From assembly GCA_041744735.1 (NCBI GenBank), contig JBGTKH010000407.1, forward strand, positions 1 to 8,770: a stretch of DNA of 8,770 nucleotides. Direction: 5' to 3'. Source of the DNA: JBGTKH01 sp041744735. GTDB lineage: Bacteria; Planctomycetota; Planctomycetia; Pirellulales; Pirellulaceae. Both the position numbers and the translations under genes were made by a program. Numbering within the stretch: the first letter of the stretch is position 1; every line of letters begins with the position of its first letter. Shown piece by piece: positions 4,975 to 8,770 of the stretch. The notes under the pieces were generated by a model. It was not told the origin of the DNA and ran no database searches. It saw nothing but the letters and a program-made list of their open reading frames with translations.

Positions 4975-7281
4975 TCACTTTGGCTTGCGTGTCTTGCGAC
5001 CCGGTCGCGAGGGTTCGATCAATGGCGACATGAGCTTTTCGTAGAGCGCGAACAAAAACTCCACGCGCTGCCGGTCAGTCGAAAACGGCTGTTTTCGATA
5101 GCATCGATCGACGGCGCGGTCCAGCGCCGTGTGGGCGCGGACAAGCTTGACAGGCGTTACCAATGGGTCGTAGAGGTCATCCAATGTCGAATCGGGATAC
5201 TCAGCGCGGGCATCCAGCACCTTTTGCGCGGCGGTTTCGACCGCCGCTCGCTGCTTTTCCGTCGGCTCCTCCGGCCAGGGATAATTGTTGTAGACGAGTT
5301 TGCCTGAATAGCGGAATCGAGACTCCAGTCGACCGCAGACCGTCTTCACCCACGCCATGTGCATCGCAGAAGTTAGCACGCCAAACTCAAAGAACGAAGC
5401 ATTTTGAATGAACAGGCAGCTATCTCCGACGATATACTTTGGCGGGTAGAAACTGATTGGGATGTAGTTGCGATTCTCGGACGAGTGCCGCGGAATCAGG
5501 ACGAACTCCGACTCCGGCTGTCGAACTTCGCCAAACCGGGACGGAACGGTCGCTAAGTCTCGCGTCGTGGCGCGCGAACTAGCTTTGCGATAGTTCCGCA
5601 CTGCTTCGACCCGCCGTCGAATTTCCGGCAGACTTCGGATTTCGGCGGGCGTCGCGTCTGGCAGCCAAAGACACCATCGCTGAATTCCGTGCAAGTATTC
5701 TTTGGCGGTGAGCAGCGGTCGCACAAATCGCCGCGACTTGGGTTCGTCACGGCAAAGCCGCTGTTTTTCTTCGTCCGTCAACACGAGGTTTCCGTCGTCG
5801 TTTGGCATGTTGCCAAATTGAATCTCGGAAACGGCGCAAAGCGGGCGGCTGCGGCTTTGCAGAACGACGTTGGCACTATCGATCAGATACGGATTGATAT
5901 TCCGTGCCACAAACGCGGTCGCCTCGCCAGTGATCGCGTTGTCGTCGAAGAGTTGCTTGCCGTTTGGCACAACGCGCTGCGAGAAGCCAATGATCACCAC
6001 GTGGACATGTGCCTTGCCGCGAGCTTCGCTTTCCCAGGCGAACGTGCGGTGAGCAAACGCGATCTTGATGTTGGACTCACCAAGCTTCCGCCACAGGATG
6101 CCCGGCTGTTCACCTTGGGTAATCGAATTCGTCGATACGAACCCAACGCGGATGTCGGAGCCGTCAATGTAATTCGCCGCTTTGACGTACCAACAGGCAA
6201 CGTAGTCCAGCGTATGCACGCCTTTCACGTCGCCAAAAATTAGCCGCATGTCATGCTTCTGGTCGGTGTTTCTGGCTTTCTTCCCCACGAACGGCGGATT
6301 GCCGAGAACGAAATTGCATTGCTGCGGGGGCAGGATTTTTTTCCAATCGAGCCGCAGCGCGTTGCCGTGAACGATGGTGGGGGACTTGGTTAGCGGCAGC
6401 CGCACGTAGTACTGGCCGAACGTCGCCGACAGTCGCAGGTTCATCTGGTGGTTTATCAGCCACATCGCGGCCTCTGCGATTCGCGCGGGCCATTCGTGGA
6501 TTTCGATGCCGTACATCGCGTCCACGTCGACGCACGCCACGTGTTGGATGTCGAGCACGCGCTGCCCGTTGGGATTGAGCGCCTTGAGAACTTCGATCTC
6601 CAGCAAACGAAGTTCGCGGTAAGTGACCACCAGAAAATTTCCGCAGCCACACGCCGGATCGAGGAACCGCAGTTGTCCGAGCTTCTTGTGGAAGCGCCGC
6701 AGTTCCATCTTGCTCTTTTGTTTCGCGCGCTTGAACTCCACGTGTAAATCGTCGAGAAACAGCGACCGGATGACCTTCAAGATGTCTCGCTCGGAAGTGT
6801 AATGCCCGCCGATCTGCCGCCGCTGTTTCGGCTCCATGATGGCTTGAAACAGCGAGCCGAAAATCGCGGGCGAGATTTGTGCCCAGTCGAAGCGCGTACA
6901 GGCGATTAGCGAGTTACGCATGTCGCGATTGAACTCGGCGAACCCCAGATGCTCGGCAAATAGTTCGCCGTTGACGTACGGCAACTCGGCCAGTAAATCA
7001 TCGAGATTCTTTTGCCGCTTCTCTTTCGGCGTGTTCAGCACCTCGAACAGCCGAGCCAGATGCACACCCAGATCGGAACCGTCCTCGGCCGTACGATGTT
7101 CGATGTAGTGCGTGAATGCATTGCGATCGAAGATCCCCGTGTCTTCCGAGAACAGGCAAAACAGCACCCGCACCAAAAACCGCTCCAAAGCATGCCCGGT
7201 ATAGCCGCCGTCTTCCAAGGCGTCGTGCAGATCGCCCATGATGCGAACGGCTCGGACATTGATATCGAGATCGTCAAACAC
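4975..7281 (-). CDS. MmeI-like DNA methyltransferase lacking the nuclease domain
   Basis: A 768-residue protein of the MmeI (type IIL/IIG) family, whose full-length members fuse a PD-ExK nuclease, helical spacer, N6-adenine methyltransferase and target-recognition domain in one chain. Here residues 1-150 match the helical spacer (GDLHDALEDGGYTGH at 16-30, RVLFCLFSEDTGIF at 38-51). The methyltransferase follows: GGHYTSERDILKVI (158-171), SAM-binding motif I DPACGCGNFL (208-217; Cys212 where Ser is commonest) and catalytic NPPF (328-331). Residues about 435-640 should hold the target-recognition domain and 640-768 the C-terminal helices. The N-terminal nuclease of about 150-180 residues is missing: the frame closes upstream at a TGA (7378-7380), and GTG at 7281 is the first start. 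No Shine-Dalgarno is seen, but the upstream homologue stops 11 nt earlier, so coupled translation is likely. It should methylate DNA but not cut it alone. Confidence 0.88.
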   Translation of the reverse strand: MFDDLDINVRAVRIMGDLHDALEDGGYTGHALERFLVRVLFCLFSEDTGIFDRNAFTHYIEHRTAEDGSDLGVHLARLFEVLNTPKEKRQKNLDDLLAELPYVNGELFAEHLGFAEFNRDMRNSLIACTRFDWAQISPAIFGSLFQAIMEPKQRRQIGGHYTSERDILKVIRSLFLDDLHVEFKRAKQKSKMELRRFHKKLGQLRFLDPACGCGNFLVVTYRELRLLEIEVLKALNPNGQRVLDIQHVACVDVDAMYGIEIHEWPARIAEAAMWLINHQMNLRLSATFGQYYVRLPLTKSPTIVHGNALRLDWKKILPPQQCNFVLGNPPFVGKKARNTDQKHDMRLIFGDVKGVHTLDYVACWYVKAANYIDGSDIRVGFVSTNSITQGEQPGILWRKLGESNIKIAFAHRTFAWESEARGKAHVHVVIIGFSQRVVPNGKQLFDDNAITGEATAFVARNINPYLIDSANVVLQSRSRPLCAVSEIQFGNMPNDDGNLVLTDEEKQRLCRDEPKSRRFVRPLLTAKEYLHGIQRWCLWLPDATPAEIRSLPEIRRRVEAVRNYRKASSRATTRDLATVPSRFGEVRQPESEFVLIPRHSSENRNYIPISFYPPKYIVGDSCLFIQNASFFEFGVLTSAMHMAWVKTVCGRLESRFRYSGKLVYNNYPWPEEPTEKQRAAVETAAQKVLDARAEYPDSTLDDLYDPLVTPVKLVRAHTALDRAVDRCYRKQPFSTDRQRVEFLFALYEKLMSPLIEPSRPGRKTRKPK
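6329..6452. repeat. Near-identical 124-bp direct repeat, copy within the nuclease-less gene
   Basis: This stretch equals 8647-8770 at every position but one (G at 6364 against C at 8682) with no gap. It codes for about 41 residues of the methyltransferase domain just before the NPPF motif, from His278 to about Pro318. Just below 6329 identity falls to about 18 of 28 bases. Confidence 0.95.
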
Positions 7282-7292
7282 AGGCGACCACG

Positions 7293-8770
7293 CTATTTGG
7301 GCTTGCGCGTCTTCCGGGCCGGCGGGACCGGTTTGATCAAGGGCGATGTGAACTTCTCGTAAAGCGCGAATAAAAACTCAATACGCTGCCGGTCGAATGT
7401 GAGTGGCTGACTTCGATAGCAACGATCGACGGCACGATCGAGCGTAGTGTGGGCTCGGACGAGTCTCGCGGGCATCACCAGGGGGTCGTAGAGATCAGCG
7501 AGCGTGGACTCAGGAAACTCCGCCCGAATTTCCAGCACCCTTTGCGCCGCCGCCTCGACCGCAGCACGCTGCTTGGCGGTCGGCTTCTCCGGCCAAGGAT
7601 AATTGTTGTAGACCAGCTTGCCGGAATACCGGTACCGCGACTCCAATCGGCCGCAAATCTGCCGCACCCACGCCATGTGCATGGCAGAGCTCAAAACGCC
7701 GAAATGCCACAACACGGCATCGGGGACGATCAGACAAGCATCGCTGGTCAATACTTCGGGCTGGATGAAACCGATGGGCACGTAACGGCGCCGTTCCGAG
7801 GAAACTCTGGGGATGAGCAAATAGCTCTTGGCCGGCATGTTTTCCACGTGGAAGCTTGTTGGTTTATCGGCAATTTTTTTCGTCGGTCCGCTTTTGCTCG
7901 CGTCTCGGAACGCCCGCACATTCTTCACGCGCTTCATGGCTTCCGGCATCTGCCGCAGCTTTTTTGGCGGACAGTCGCCAAGCCACAAGCACCAGCGTTC
8001 GATGCCGTTGATAAACTCTTTCGAACCCAGCCATCGGCGAAAGTACGGGGCCGCGGCAGGCTCTCGCCGGAGAAATATCTCTTTCTCGGCCGGAGTAAAT
8101 AGGTAATTCCCATCGTCGATCGGCTTGTTGCCGATTTCAATTGGCGGAACGTCGCAAAGCGGCTTTTGGCGATTGGTGATCGCCAGGTTCGGTCCTTCGA
8201 TCAGGTACGGGCTGATGCTTTGGACGTTCGTTACGCTCACACCGCCGCCGGTCGCGTCGTAGTCGTAAATGCGCTTGTGGTTTTTGGCATGCTGTCCAAA
8301 GCCGATAATCACGACATGCACGTGAGCTTTACCTCGCGCTTCGCTTTCCCACGAAAACGTGCGGTGAGCAAACTGAATCGAGACGCCGTGCTTTTGAAAC
8401 AACGCGTTCCACAACAAACCCACCTGCTCGCCTTGCGTGATCGAATTGGTCGAAACGAATCCGACCGAGATGCCCGTGCCGTTGATGTAATCGGCTGCCT
8501 TGAAGTACCAGCCGGTCACGTAGTCGAGCAGGCCGCTGTTTCGCACATCTTTAGCCGCAAGCTTCATATCGTCTCGCTGCGAGGCCGTCTGATACTTCGC
8601 GCCCACAAACGGCGGATTCCCCAGGACGAAGCGGCATTGATTGGGCGGCAGGATTTTTTTCCAATCGAGCCGCAGCGCGTTCCCGTGAACGATGGTGGGG
8701 GACTTGGTTAGCGGCAGCCGCACGTAGTACTGGCCGAACGTCGCCGACAGTCGCAGGTTCATCTGGTGGT
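7293..8770 (-). CDS. MmeI-like restriction-modification protein, C-terminal part (runs off window)
   Basis: An incomplete gene: the frame is open to the right edge, so the first visible codons (HQMNLRL) are internal, not a start. The 491 visible residues align along their whole length with residues 278-768 of the neighbouring copy: catalytic NPPF motif (N at residue 49 counted from the internal Met at 8762), the conserved FVSTNSITQGEQ and WESEARGKAHVHVVIIGF blocks, a more divergent target-recognition region, and a highly similar C-terminal block from about AMHMAW to the shared ending RKTRKPK. From family knowledge, a complete member would carry the nuclease, helical spacer and SAM-binding motif I upstream; whether this one does cannot be seen. 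The stop TAG at 7293-7295 lies 11 nt before the next gene's GTG, so both are on one mRNA. Confidence 0.88.
   Translation of the reverse strand, partial: HQMNLRLSATFGQYYVRLPLTKSPTIVHGNALRLDWKKILPPNQCRFVLGNPPFVGAKYQTASQRDDMKLAAKDVRNSGLLDYVTGWYFKAADYINGTGISVGFVSTNSITQGEQVGLLWNALFQKHGVSIQFAHRTFSWESEARGKAHVHVVIIGFGQHAKNHKRIYDYDATGGGVSVTNVQSISPYLIEGPNLAITNRQKPLCDVPPIEIGNKPIDDGNYLFTPAEKEIFLRREPAAAPYFRRWLGSKEFINGIERWCLWLGDCPPKKLRQMPEAMKRVKNVRAFRDASKSGPTKKIADKPTSFHVENMPAKSYLLIPRVSSERRRYVPIGFIQPEVLTSDACLIVPDAVLWHFGVLSSAMHMAWVRQICGRLESRYRYSGKLVYNNYPWPEKPTAKQRAAVEAAAQRVLEIRAEFPESTLADLYDPLVMPARLVRAHTTLDRAVDRCYRSQPLTFDRQRIEFLFALYEKFTSPLIKPVPPARKTRKPK
8647..8770. repeat. Near-identical 124-bp direct repeat, copy within the right-edge gene
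   Basis: Partner of 6329-6452, offset by 2318 bp, one mismatch in 124 bases. The identity reaches the window edge, so the true length of the shared tract is unknown. Confidence 0.95.

Noticed and set aside
7449..8711. Two plus-strand open frames of about 180-217 residues
   Set aside because: They are antisense to the MmeI-like gene at the right edge and have no domain signal.
4975..8770. A complete BREX or DISARM defence island
   Set aside because: The methyltransferases have the MmeI-type layout, and no helicase, PglZ, BrxC, DrmA/B or phospholipase-D gene is visible in the window. Sequence beyond the right edge could change this.

Overview
The window reads as chromosomal DNA from a planctomycete, probably of the Pirellulales type. 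The pointers are moderately high G+C, small secreted proteins of HEAT/beta-sandwich and 'WPQ' beta-propeller kinds, a ribH-nusB-ftsY housekeeping block, and several hairpin-forming repeats in gaps and inside one gene that I recall as typical of planctomycete genomes. The assignment is inference; there is no rRNA or other phylogenetic marker to settle it.

Every gene I can support lies on the minus strand, so transcription runs from high to low coordinates. In that order: (1) 8770-7293, the C-terminal part of an MmeI-like (type IIL/IIG) restriction-modification protein whose 5' end is beyond the window; (2) 7281-4975, a second MmeI-like protein starting 11 nt after the first one stops, with helical, methyltransferase, target-recognition and C-terminal regions but no N-terminal nuclease domain; (3) 4834-3812, a SWIM zinc-finger protein with a long Lys/Ala-rich tail; (4) 3781-3311, ribH (lumazine synthase), with a GTG start and a strong ribosome-binding site; (5) a 277-bp gap filled with hairpin repeats; (6) 3033-2611 nusB and 2608-1553 ftsY, separated by 2 nt and surely co-transcribed; (7) 1430-249, an exported HEAT-like/beta-sandwich protein; (8) a 174-bp gap holding a perfect 33-bp inverted repeat; (9) 74-1, the signal peptide and first mature residues of a probable PQQ-like beta-propeller protein, cut by the window edge.

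The housekeeping part covers riboflavin synthesis (RibH), transcription antitermination and rRNA processing (NusB) and co-translational membrane targeting (FtsY). The right half is accessory: two tandem homologous DNA modification enzymes. Their most striking feature is a 124-bp stretch (6329-6452 and 8647-8770) with a single mismatch, while the sequence next to it drops at once to roughly two-thirds identity. That is the pattern left by recent gene conversion or unequal exchange between tandem paralogues. The copies differ most in the presumed target-recognition region, so the pair may methylate two different sites, with at most the upstream copy able to cut.

No tRNA, rRNA, CRISPR array, insertion sequence or riboswitch was seen. 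No gap without a gene exceeds 300 bp.
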